DNA from: Ectocarpus siliculosus
Lineage: Eukaryota; Sar; Phaeophyceae; Ectocarpales; Ectocarpaceae
Direction: 5' to 3'
Length of the DNA: 64,000 nucleotides
NCBI GenBank assembly: GCA_000310025.1
Contig: FN649729.1
Coordinates: 459,945-523,944 of the forward strand
The notes below the pieces were generated by a model, which saw nothing but the letters and a program-made list of their open reading frames with translations, did not search any database and was not told the origin of the DNA. Below are positions 26,801 to 38,100 of this stretch, in pieces. Position 1 is the stretch's first letter. The number at the start of each line of letters is the position of its first letter. Made by a program: the position numbers and the translations under genes.

Positions 26801-29800
26801 GATATTTGCTCCACCAATGGGGAAATGCTTCGCACGGGGTGCGTCTGAAGTTCTCTCGAACAGATAATGGACAATCCGAACGATCCAAACGCCAGCTGAT
26901 AAAAACAATGTCTTTCTGAGTTTCTCGGGCGCTCATATACCTTGCATACAAACTGACAGTTGTTGCTGTAGGAGTCACATGTCCGTTGCTGCTCCTCCCT
27001 GTCCTCTGCTGGCCTGTTTATGAAACATTTGTCACACACGGGTTTAAAAGTTGTCGACAATTGTCTCCCTCTCGGGATTCCTGACCTCGTGGTTCGGCAG
27101 CCTGCAACAGGTGGAAGGGTATCTTCTTTTTCCGCAGATCCCCCTCTGTCTCCTCAAGCCCCTTCAGCATGAAACCCGCGTACCGAAGCGTGGTCTGCAG
27201 GTGTGGGAGCCCGCAGCGGACAACAGACAGAGAGAGCGAGACCGGGGCAGAGAGAGAGAAGGAAATACGGGGAGAAAGAGACGAAGTGGAGAGAAGGGCA
27301 GAGGCATGAAAAGAGACGAGGGAAACATTTTACAAGTTGACATGGACAATTGAGGCATCGCGTGATCGCCGTGCCATGGGAGTCTACCTCGTCCAAGCAA
27401 TAGGTGTGCCGATTGGCTGCATATGAGGGACAAAAGCAGAGCAAGAGAAACTGTGCCACGTGCTTGATAAAACCAAAAATTGGTTGGAGGCGGTGAGGCT
27501 TATTGGCACATGCAGAAGCTGGTCCCTTGGAACAAAACAACAGATAGAAAGAACGACGAGGAAAGCCCGAACTCAGCGGATTCGGTCGAAGTGCAATCCG
27601 ACCACAGAAAATGAGCAGCGAAAGATGGCATAATGACAATCTGCAGACGGTTCCAGCAGGACTAGGTTGCATCAACTGGACAATCAAACGGATCCGTCAT
27701 GTGTCACGCAACATGCAAGGGGCATTCGCACGCACGGCCCCAGGCAAAGAAACTGCCGGAAATAGCGTCAACAGAGAAAAAGCTCGAAGAAAGGATTTGA
27801 CTATCAAGTTGGCGCATCAACCGTGCTGACGATGGGTGTTTCCTTGTATAGGAGCATGAGCTTCATGTTCGAACTCATCCTAATCCACATCCTCAAATAT
27901 TGAATGACAGAAAAATCTGATTTGGCAGCTTCTACGAACAAAGGAACGTCGTTTGATTTCGAGTGCTTGCCACACCGTGTACTGGCACCCCCTCTCGTCT
28001 CATTTGGTCGACAACAAAGCCGGAAGGAGCTCCTCCCTCGCATTGGATATTTTGAGGAAAGGCACAGAAGAGGGTTTCAAATCGGAGCCGCGGCCAAGTC
28101 TTGCAAACCTTCTTTCAATCACGAGAAAGTACGAGTACAGAGCTGTAGAGGTATATGCGGCAAATACCGCTGACATTACGTCGACTAATCAAACAAGGCA
28201 CGGTGATTTTCTAAAAGATAAGCAACTTGAATACTGGCTCGCCTGTGTCATACGTTCGTCTATCATTTAAGTCTAGGTTGTGGGTAATTGCCGAATGGCA
28301 TCCGATATCGTAGAATGTTCGGGGCGCCCGAATGGCTCACACGTATTTCGGCCCACACACATTTCAGTGGTGGATGAACTGGCCACCCATGCAGCTGTGC
28401 TCAACGTTCGGTGCGTGCGCATGGCACTATGATATCAGGAACGATTGGGAACCCTTTCTTCACCGCGCCAAGTTGCTTTTGTCGATCAACTCGCGCACCC
28501 CGACGCTCACCCCAACGCTCACCCTTTTGACCCACCACCTGCCGTACCCAAGTCCATCTCTCCTCGCGGTGCAACATTTTTAAAGGCCAGACGTGACTCT
28601 AGTTTGGGCACCCTCTGCCTCAACTCACAGCTCTCGTTCTCTCTCTCGCTTCCTCACACACACAAAGACAAACACACACAGGGTTCACATGCACACCTTC
28701 GGCTCAGTAACCTGCCACGCCCCGAGGACGAAAGCCACCACCAGCGGCACGCCACCCTGTCGTCAGGAGAAATACAGGGCGACCCGTGGACTTTCAAAGG
28801 GCTTCAAACGGCAAAGCTAATTGCAGGAAACAGCAAGAAGCGAACAGTGTGATTAGGTGCTAATCGGGACAGCGTTCTTGGGTGAGTGCGTCGACCAAAA
28901 TGTCTTTTTCGTCACGTTTCAACAAGGACCACAAGAGCAAAACGCATGCTCCGTTAAAGCGTCTTGTTCAGAATAAAAGACACACTTCCCGTGCGCCCAA
29001 ACTCAGCGGAGGTTGCGTCGTGCTGGCCGTAATACTCGTTTTCCATAGTATCTGGTGCCCCGTTACTCTACCGGAACGCTGCGGGAGTGTGGATGACGTT
29101 GATGCTGAGGGTTGTTCCTCGGCGTTCGCCGACCCCTCGCCTAGGTGCTGTGTGCGCTCACGGCGACTCCCCTTCGTACGTCCTCTGCTCTACGCTGGCT
29201 TGCGTGCATACTGTGCTCACCTCCTGAGCTAAATTCTTCGCGTATAGCATGGCCCAGTTGTCCTCGGCCCGCTGATCCCGGCTCATCCAGTAGACCACGC
29301 AGTTCCCTGACAAGGCACATGATCACCAAACACAGCAGCCAGTACCGTTCGCAATCAGATGAAGAGGATTGAGACCGTTGGGAAATAGCAGTACACATCT
29401 ACAAGCTTGGGTTCTGCTCTAATTCGTTCCGCATTTGCCACAGGGGCGGGTCTGCTCAAGTGATGTGTAAATTAAAAACGCGTCGACTTTTGCTTTCAAA
29501 ATGGAGGCACAAGCCTGTTGAACATTTTTTCTGCACTCTATCACGCTAAGAAGTGGTCGTGCTCCATCAAAACCTGTGGTGGTAGTCCTGCTTCAGTATG
29601 CTATCGGAACCACTACCTACGAGACCCTATAGCGAGGCTCTGGCCGCGAGGAACGTGATCCTCGCAAAATTAACAAAAACAACGGAGGAGCTTGAACACG
29701 AACTGATGTGATGCCTGATGTTGAGAGCGTGACACAACAGCCTCGCGTGGCTCTTGGTTGTCGCAGCAACCACGATAAAAAAGATGCCCCCGCAAGCCTC

Positions 29801-31052
29801 GCGCATAAATATAGTGCTGCTGCACCCACTGAAGACATTTGATTCTCTACGGCGCAATGCGACCTCCCGGACGGCAATTCATCAGGGTAATAGCAGACGA
29901 AATCGCCCTGACCAACACGAGCGAGAATCACTTCGACGCAACTGGTACCGCTGGCAGCGTGCCAAGCGGGTTTGAATTTTCGTTCAGGGTTTCCATGCGT
30001 CACCGAAAATGATGCCTCCTCCACCGTTTTTGTGTTGGATCTGCATTGGGGGTGGCATGTGGCTCTCTCTCTGCTTCATCTTCTCTGGCGAACGGGGCGT
30101 TGTCACCAGTGACATGGCGGTTGCCCTGCTACACAACGGTAGTTCGGGTGGGTCCGGAAAGGCTGCTCTCTCCGTTGAAGTGTATGGTGGCCACGGGTAG
30201 GTCTTGTTGAGACTAGTGTGGCGGTGTGCCAATCACAAGAATTGCAGAGTTTCGTTTTGCTTCCCCTTTCGCTGGCGGGGCGTTGACGGGGTCCCATCAT
30301 CCGCGGGGTGTTACTCACATTGTGGCATGTAGAGACATTTTCCATGGATTTCAGGGGTGCAGAAGCGCAGGTGCGCTTTGAATTGCGTCTTGAGGCACCG
30401 ACTAGACCCTGTCCAAGTACATATCCCAAGAACGCAGTTTCCGTGCTCTACAATTTGTACTCGCTTGTATGCATACGTGTATACTGTATGCAATAACTTG
30501 TATGGTACAGTACTACCGTATGTGACACAAGATACCACACCCCGTACACCGATTTTCAAAACTTACTCCACGACGGATGCATCAATGAAACGATGCGATT
30601 TCGGAAAGCTCCAGATGAGACGGCTTCGACACCACCGTTTTCGGCACCTCGATTTTCTGCTGTGGAGAAGTCGATCTTTGAAAATCGGCCCAGAGGGTGC
30701 AACATGTTATGTCACCACATACGCTGCAACTACGACTTTCTGCTGTGGAGAAGTCGATCTTTGAAAATCGGCCCAGAGGGTGCAATATGTTATTATTCCT
30801 TAATATGTTATGTCACCGACGGTAATCTACACATACGCAGCAACTACATATTACATGCACCGCCGTCCTCAGGCCAGTCTTGGCGGGACCGCATTTTGAA
30901 AAACGCGCTCACGAGTTGCACCCCATAGCATATATACTGAAATCTTCAAGCGGTACGTTTTTTGCCTCACCTTGGTCTCGCGGTACGCTAGCATCCGTAA
31001 GGCATCTCACACGCTCAGCTTTAAACCAGTCTGGTGTCTCAAGCAGCGCCAT
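20890..31052 (-). CDS. PHR: Class II CPD photolyase (deoxyribodipyrimidine photo-lyase)
   Basis: Repairs UV-induced cyclobutane pyrimidine dimers with light and FAD. Exons, all joining in phase: 31052-30971, 29306-29221, 28756-28712, 27194-27086, 26538-26399, 25858-25811, 25398-25239, 24264-23992, 23226-23075, 22554-22463, 21708-21537, 21036-20890. The product is 501 aa, the usual family length. Diagnostic segments are [20 protein letters not shown] (near residue 30), [27 protein letters not shown] (155-170), [50 protein letters not shown], and the class II signature [20 protein letters not shown] near the C-terminus. The tail is rich in Lys, Ala and Gly ([18 protein letters not shown]), possibly a nuclear targeting or DNA-contact extension. 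There is no clear N-terminal transit peptide. Intron 5 seems to use a GC donor. A mobile element lies in intron 1. The next gene starts about 470 bp away on the other strand. Confidence 0.95.
26400..26537 (-). other. Optional 3' extension of photolyase exon 5 with competing donors
   Basis: This is the photolyase exon that ends GGCACTCCTCTCTTCCAG (GTPLFQ). A GC donor (GCAATT) follows at 26398 and gives the conserved join [15 protein letters not shown] donor 57 bp further on (GGCAAG|GTTAGG) is in the same phase and would insert 19 residues ([11 protein letters not shown]...). The conserved spacing favours the GC site. Confidence 0.55.
27229..27300. repeat. GA-rich low-complexity stretch in photolyase intron 3
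   Basis: Runs of AG dinucleotides broken by other bases (AGAGAGAGCGAGACC, CAGAGAGAGAGAAGG) about 35 bp upstream of the exon 4 acceptor on the coding (minus) strand, where they read as a long CT-rich tract and may act as its polypyrimidine tract. Confidence 0.6.
30514..30823 (+). mobile_element. MITE-like inverted-repeat element (copy A) in photolyase intron 1
   Basis: The ends are TACCGTATGTGACACAAGAT at the left and the near-complement ending GTCACCGACGGTA at the right. Just inside are inverted segments containing CCGATTTTCAAA and TTTGAAAATCGG. The inside matches, in reverse orientation, the element at 58893-59106 (shared GAGACGGCTTC and CCGTTTTCGGC). No protein is encoded. This fits a non-autonomous DNA transposon. 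Confidence 0.75.
30650..30792 (+). repeat. Direct duplication (83-bp period) inside MITE copy A
   Basis: The segment that begins with a TTCTGCTGTGGAGAAG stretch and runs through TTTGAAAATCGGCCCAGAGG occurs at 30650-30709 and again at 30733-30792, almost identical. The right terminal region of the element has therefore been doubled within the element. Confidence 0.9.
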
Positions 31053-31521
31053 CGAATGCAATATCCTCCCGGAGTGTACGCGGCAAATGCGGCTGGATCT
31101 CAGCTTCGGCCGTGAGTCAGGTACGGTTGTCGGACGGAAAATCGACAAACTTCGCGACAGGTAGAGGGACGAGAGCACTGCACCCGACTCAATCAACGCA
31201 AGGACACCATACATCAAGTTGACTCTGCCCTCCTCGTCACTCCCGTGCTGCCGCTGTACCACGAGCCAACCCGCTAAACATTCAAGCCGTAGAGTTGATT
31301 GCGCGAAAAGAGGCATTCGGTCACCGGGGCTAAGCATTGCCGAACCGGTCGCAGTTACGCCGCGATACAGCCGTTAGCGAGTTAGCGAGCTTGTGTGCCG
31401 TCCGGTGCTCTCTCTGCTCGTTGGGACTCCTATCTCCCTTTCTATTTCCCTCGCCCCTGTTGCTGCCACCCTCTTTACTACTAATATGTAATGGTGCAAT
31501 CCATCGGGATTGCCTCTTGAA
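31053..31521. promoter_or_regulatory. Shared divergent promoter region of photolyase and DOT1-like gene
   Basis: The two start codons lie head to head with 469 bp between them, so both promoters must share or overlap here. A pyrimidine-rich stretch (about 31425-31480, plus strand) precedes the DOT1-like ATG. I recognise no TATA box or specific operator. The function as a bidirectional promoter is inference from spacing. Confidence 0.55.
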
Positions 31522-34500
31522 ATGGGAGCGGGAGCTTCGGCCAAGAAACGTGGAGCGGAAGGCAAATTGAAAGGCGTTGTTCGGGGAAAGGGCGATAAAA
31601 AAGCCGGGGTAGCCGAGAGTAAGCGGTCGGCCGTGGTTGGAACACCAGGAGACGCTGGCGGAGGACAAAAGGTAGATTTCCGTGGATGTAATATGCCACC
31701 AGCTTCAGTCAAAGTCGAATATGAACGTTAAGTCTGCACTACTACAGTCGTGGAGCATTTCACACCCTGCCGAGGCTCAGATTGACACGTGTGTGTGCTT
31801 TCATCTCATAGACTAGACTTATAACATGGTTTCCATCTGTAGACTACTTAGCCGCGTAGTTTGTACGTAACCGTATCATTTCCATCATCGTTTTCATGTG
31901 ATGTGATCCCCCGTCATCCACCGGTTGGGACCGCGCCCCGCAAATCCTGCACCGCGCGATAGTGTGATGTTTCCGTGTGTAGTGTCTCTTTCAAGCACTA
32001 CAAAGAAAGGCGCACGAGAATGCCGTGGCTCGCCAATTATATCGCTGACATACTCTAATTTCTGCGGCAGTAAACAAGATTGGAAATGAATGGAGATGAC
32101 AACGCAACCTGCCTCGTTCCGTGAACGGCGCGTTTACCGAAACGTTCATGCTCCTTGTGATCCTTGATCGACAATAAATGGCAAGGGTGCGCAGAGCGAA
32201 GAAACTTCCGAAGCATTCGAGGGAGTAGAAGACGTCCTATGTCGACTCGCCCAGACACACCCGACCCAGACGCCGGAGCGCTGGGAACTTATCACCCAAA
32301 AGTTGAATCGCGCTATGAGGAATAAGAAAATCTCCGCCCAGCCCATGAAGGATATATTTGCAAAGGAAGGTCTATGCATCCCACAATGCTGGGTGGCCGA
32401 GAAGGCTCAAGCCGAAAAGGACCGAGCTCTGGCGCGAGCTCAAAAGGCAGCGGAGAAGAAGGAAGGTGCGTTGGGTAGGATCTTATTCGGAAAGAAGAAG
32501 AAGAAGACGGCCGCCGCTGCGGTCGCCGGTTCAGACCGAAAGAAAACGGGAGAGGGCCAAGCGGTTGGAGAGGTCACAGCGGACGAAGCAAACGAAACCG
32601 ACACTGAGACGGAGTCCGATGAGAACGTTGCAGACGACCCTGCGGCAGGGACAGAAGGAGGACAAGCATCGGTATATAAGTACAAGGCTCTCTCGAAGTA
32701 CGAGGTATTCTCCTTCATGCGGAGGGTTCATGACCGAGCCGGTGCTGCGATGATTAGCACGGAAGAAGCCGTCGAAGATATGCGTAAGGCCAAAAAGATG
32801 GTTGACACGCTATATGAGCACCTTCCTGTGCAGACGTTGAAGGAGATTTCGCAGCAGAACCGGATCAATGCTAGCCTGATGCAGGACTCCGTCGCATACG
32901 GAGAAATTGATATATCTCATTTTTTGAAGGTAACACCTTGGGCACGTGTAAAGTATCGGTTTTCGAAACAATGTTGAACATGTTCAGAACAGGTAGGGAT
33001 GGTCAATACGTTGACATTTTTGCTTAACAGCCCAAAACATACCGCAACCAACTGTGAGGCGTGTACGGTAGGCATTGGGCCATGTCTTGCAACAAGCGCC
33101 TAGTTTGTGCTTTACCTGCCCGACTGTAAGACGTGGAGAGCGGATCTCGTATGGGTTGATGTATTTCCCGAGCGAATCCGCTTAGCTACGACCAGACAGC
33201 AGTGTGCTGGAACGAAAATAGTAAGAATAATCAAGTTGTGAACATCGTGTGCACGCGCTTTGGCTGCGATGGTGCTGATACTCCAGGGGTCTTGTCCGAA
33301 GCTCCGCTGTTGTGCTTGGAATGACACTGCTGTCATTGTCTTCTGGACCAGGTGATGGTGAAATTGAAGCGAATTCACGGAAACATGATGTCTGTAGGCG
33401 GAAGTTTTTGGGACCTTGGCTCCGGTGTTGGGAAGTGCGTGATCGCTGCTGCGATGATGCACAATTGGGAGGTAAGCACGCCCACCACACCAGCAGGACC
33501 CTGTATCGGTTTGTTGTGTAAGTCGTCTGGAGCGGAGGCACCACACTCGTGCATTGTATGCTTCTCAGCCTCACGACATTAGCTCGTTACACCGTTACGG
33601 TGCGATCGGTGCGCCCTCGATCGTTGACACGTAGGTGTTGTTTTGATTTGCCGCCCACCAGCTCGTGGTCTCCGGATCGAGACTATCCCAATCTTTGGGT
33701 ATGCAAGACTTGTCCAACTGCTCTGATCAGTCCATCACCTCGTTTTCTCATTTTTTGCTTTCATCGACAAAAGTCTTGCTATGGCGTTGAGTGTCTCGAG
33801 GATTTACGAGCAGCAGCGAGGCCCACGCTAGAGAGATGGAGGAAGGAGGAGGTAAGAAGACGAACGCACCCGTACTGAGGCGGCTTCCCGCGGAAGATCT
33901 ACAAAGTACTGCAGTACCTCCGATCGAAGTACAGATAATGTTTTGTTTGCCAAAAGTCAATGTCGGAGTCACTATGGCTGGGTCTGCACCGCGATCCTCT
34001 TCAGGTACCCAAGCTGCATAGCGTCAAAGCCAATATTCGGGTGGACTTCATAAACGCCGACGCTATGAAGCAAAAAGGCTGGGTGGCGGAGGCTACTCTC
34101 CTTTTCGTGCACACCAACTTTTCGGCGAAGGATATTATCGAGATAAAAACAAAGGCCGATGGCATGAAGGTATGCACCGCCGAAAGACGACGGGCTCCTG
34201 TCCGGCGATCCTCTGTACAGACGCTTCGACGTCCTAATTCGGGTGGAAAAAAACATCTCGAGATGAGGTTGTGATAACGTGTCCTGTTTGTTGGCAAGAT
34301 CTAGTCGCCTGAGGTGTAGCAGGATAGTTAAAATTGCAGCTGCTCTCGACGAAGCCAAGATGGGCCAAAATGTCAGGGAGGTCAATACAGAACAGAATGT
34401 GCTCGTTGGTCTTCTTCTATGCCTTCCTGCGCTGGGCCTCTTTGCACGGTACGCTGTTCTGTGGCACTGCATGAGAGGCCAACCACTTGCTCTACTGCAT

Positions 34501-34657
34501 GCGTGGCTCCGTTGTTGTACCCCAGATCGGCGCCATCGCTTTATCGGTCTCGCTCGCGGCAGTGAACGAGGACAAGTGGGGGTTGCTAGCCGTGGAGCAG
34601 ATAAAGACTTCGTGGGGGTCTGCGAATCTCTACATACACGAAAAACTTGCAGCCTGA
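31522..34657 (+). CDS. DOT1-fold SAM-dependent lysine methyltransferase
   Basis: Six exons: 31522-31671, about 32195-32929, 33352-33471, 33774-33851, 34005-34169, about 34478-34657; about 475 aa. The exon 2 start and exon 6 start are the least certain. The catalytic core shows SVAYGEIDISHFL (Y-G-E, 285-287), the SAM motif I FWDLGSGVGKCVIAAA (D316), an acidic SAM ligand in YGVE (E341), VDFINADAM, LLFVHTNFSAKDI where DOT1 proteins have a VNNF-like motif, and a final strand WGSANLYIHEKL like the DOT1 C-terminal core. Exon 2 also encodes a charged linker (KKKKKTAAAAVAGSDRK, then Glu/Asp-rich). The protein begins MGAGASAKKRG, which fits N-myristoylation plus a basic patch. DOT1 enzymes methylate histone H3 Lys79. 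Whether this one acts on histones or on a membrane substrate is open. Confidence 0.85.
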
Positions 34658-35151
34658 CAGCACAACCTTCGAACAAGTTCCAGCGACGTGCTTCGGGGAT
34701 TTCAGGTTTGAAATCGAATGCGGAGCCGTGCCCGTGCCCGTGCCCGTGCCCGATGCAGATAATGGATTCCATGTTTCGAGCAATGCCATGTCTGAGAGAC
34801 CAACACCTTTTCATCGAAACATCCCCGTTAAGGCAAAGAGCGCCCGTGCTCCATACCCTGGAGCTTCGTGTCACGAGCTCGTCGAACACGAAAGGAAACG
34901 TGCTCGCACGCGCTCTTTTCCTCCAGCAGCCAACCACGAAAGGCATTTCCGTATTTGGTGTCGTAGCATACATGGAATACCGTGAGATGCCCCAGCCTAC
35001 GTATATACGATTAGACACAAGCGAGCCCCGGGACGGAATTGCCCACATACCCCGCCTTCGTATCCTGTGGCATTCTCTCCTACAGACGGGTCAAGTCTAG
35101 TGCTACAGGGATACGGCAGCGTCGGCACAACCTTTACATGAAAGACCACGA
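34658..35151. other. Convergent intergenic region
   Basis: About 490 bp between the stop codons of the DOT1-like gene and the START gene, which point at each other. It should contain both 3' UTRs, which may overlap. I see no coding signal. Confidence 0.6.
34727..34751. repeat. CCCGTG hexanucleotide repeat
   Basis: About four perfect copies of a 6-bp unit, about 70 bp after the DOT1-like stop codon, so probably in its 3' UTR. Confidence 0.9.
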
Positions 35152-38100
35152 CTACAGCCTCCTGTCTACCTCAGCGATCTCCTCCTTGATGTGCTTTCGC
35201 AGTGCCGAGAGGTCTATTCCCATCTTGCGTTCATCAGCGGACGCCTTTTTTAGCTGGTTTTCAAGAAGCTGGCGGACAAACCAAATGCCAGCGAGAGCGA
35301 CGGGCACAGCGGGACATAAGCTTGTTTCCAACGAGAAGCTGCGCGACAACAAGGCCAAGGCAATGGGTACGCAACACACGTTGCGGCGAGATGGCGTACC
35401 GTTCACTGCAACGGCAGTGCTCACCTTGACTCTGGCATTAACGTCAAGGGGATCAATGAAACACGTATTTACAACGTTTTGACAAACAGGTACCCAAATC
35501 AGGAGCAACGACTACAGGGCCAGGTACACCCGCGGTATCGCACTTAGCACCCTATTCTCCAACACAGTTGCGGCATACCAAGTCACAGCGCAGGGTCACT
35601 CAATGCCATACCAATATACATTCTCTGTCGGACCTGGTACTGGCAAGGGGTACGACGCGTGCAGCACGACACAGCCAGATACTGAAATACTGCAACAGTT
35701 ATAGGTGTGGACAGACCTTTTTCGTCTCGAGCAAGTCCTCCCTTGTCGCCCAGGCGCCCGCGATTGACCCGCCGCTAGACATTCCCTCACTGCCCTCCCT
35801 TCTATGGACGGCGTGCTGCGCGCGCGGAGGGGAGAGGTAAAAACGCCAGCACAAGGCACACCAAACAACGAGCAACCACGAACAGACCCACCGTGGCCTA
35901 GCGAAACTGGTACAGTTATCATGTTGCAGAAACACGTGGAGAAAAAAGGGGTAATAACCGTTCCGGGCGCAATTCGAAGAGCTGACCCTTTTCCGGGTGA
36001 AGACGGTTTGCGCAACCGGTTTCCGCCGTAGCCATCGAGTTTGGCGTGCACAAGCACACATGTTTCGGATCCGTTGAAGTGGACGAAAGCAAAAGGAAAG
36101 GAGGAGTGCCACCAAAATAGCTTTCACTCTCACGCTTTGTGCCACCACCTGTTGCAACGGGCTAGCGGTACGTAGCCTTGGTTTCGTCTTTTCGAAATGT
36201 TCGCCGCACTCGTCCAGAGGCAGTTGTAGCTGCGTCGTGACCAAACAAAGAACGAGATATATATTTGTTCTGCTTATTGCTTATAATACAAGCTCACACG
36301 AATTAATACAAAATGGTTGGCGACATCAGTTCCTTGACTGATGAAGCTGAAAATAGTCTTTCAGTCGCAGCCGTCTCCACAAGCCAAAACACTCCCGGTG
36401 TACCACAACACCCCTGTCTACACCACAACGCACAAGTGTTGAAAAATAAATCCATGCCACACGCAAATGCAGCACGGCTTTGTGCAGGGGTGTCAATGAG
36501 CCATACTTGGCGCACGGGCGGGAATGCGCGTCAGGACCAGAACGCCAGGCCAAACGCAGTAAGACCAAGCACTGCTGCACACATCCAAGGCGTGCTTGCT
36601 TTTCAACAAGGTTGGTGTAACTGAGCTCTGCTGCACACTCGTGTCAGCACGCGATAACAGGCCTAAGAGATACCAGCAATGTACGCATACGTGGAAACAT
36701 GACATGTTGCAAAAAGAGAAAAACACGCGAATCTGGATCAACAAACCGCCTTTCGAACGGGTCGCCGCCAAATCCACAATGTCAGCGCAGATGCCGCAAG
36801 AGTTGGATGTACGAAAGCGCTAGCGTCAACCGCAGACAAAGGCAAAAACGCGGTGAACCCGAAAGCAGCATCATATATTACATCCGCAGCGGCGTGCCGC
36901 ACATCCCACATCACACCAACATAGAATCCATCGAATAAAAGTGTAATCCCAGCCGAGTGAAATCATCTCGTGCATCTACGGAGAAGCCAGCGAAAAATTC
37001 CCGGTGATTTTCCGCCGCAAAAAAATCAAGGGGGTGGATCTGCACCCCCAATGCTCTCCGCTGGTACTGCGAATTACAAGCGCGCTCATGAAAGCGAAAT
37101 ATCTCCGAAGCCTTTCTGTCGTGGTATGTGAGGGCTCAAGCAGCTTGATCAGTGCAAGTCTCGGCGCACTATCGCAGCCGCTCTCTGTGCAACAGCACCA
37201 AACACATTTCTCTCGCTTGACCACCGGCCTGAAACCGACTTGCGCTACCTCGTTGGATCCTTGAGATGACCACGCCGATCGGTCGGTCGGTCGGCCGGCG
37301 GGTCGAATCAGCGTACCTTAGCGGCAGCCTCGGGACTCAGGGAGGCCTCATCGCTGAGCTCTTTCTCGATGTGGTCCCGGAGGACGGCTAGGGTCAGGGG
37401 GATTTCGTCCGCGGCGGCCTTGACCACCTGCAGCAGAAGTGCACAAGGCATGTGCTGTTGTCGTTACTGATGTTGCTGATATTGGAGGTATCTTTTCGCT
37501 GACGTACGTTCACAACACGTTTTCATCTCCGTCCGGGGTTTCCCCTTTCGCCGAAATCAAGCATTGTCACCGGCATACACCGCCAAAACGGGTAGAGGCG
37601 GGAGGGAGATATTTGTTTGTCGAGTGGGACAGATCACCCACACGAAAATTGGGACATAACCCTAAGTCAAGGCGCCACAGAACTGGAAAGGAAACAGACG
37701 GTCGCATCCAGGAATTACAACATGGAAAAAATGCACCTGCGAGTGGATATGTCAGGGGCTGCAAGGAACCACTCTGTCAAGCGACGGTTACGCATGACGA
37801 CACGCTCTTCCGCGACGCACCTTGACTGGAAGCCACCCCTTAACATCCATCTCGATCGCATAGTACGCCTGCGAACACACAGCGTTGTCCACCGAGCAGA
37901 ATGTGGAGAGGACGGCTCAACACTCGCATGACGGACATCGAGGAACAGCAGTAGCAAGAGTCTATAGTGCCCCCCAGAAACACATTGGAGAACCCCTCTA
38001 TCTTGCTAGGACATCTCGTGCGAACAAATTAAACGCCTTTACAAGACAAAAAGACGGACATACATAGTGCGAAAACTATGAGCAAGTTTTAAAGCATGGT

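Noticed and set aside
33972-35048. Longest minus-strand open frame (358 codons)
   Set aside because: It lies antisense to the last two exons and 3' region of the DOT1-like gene and has no recognisable domain or typical composition.
34279-35100. Plus-strand open frame of 273 codons
   Set aside because: It overlaps the last DOT1-like exon in a different frame; only the frame ending at 34657 continues the conserved domain.
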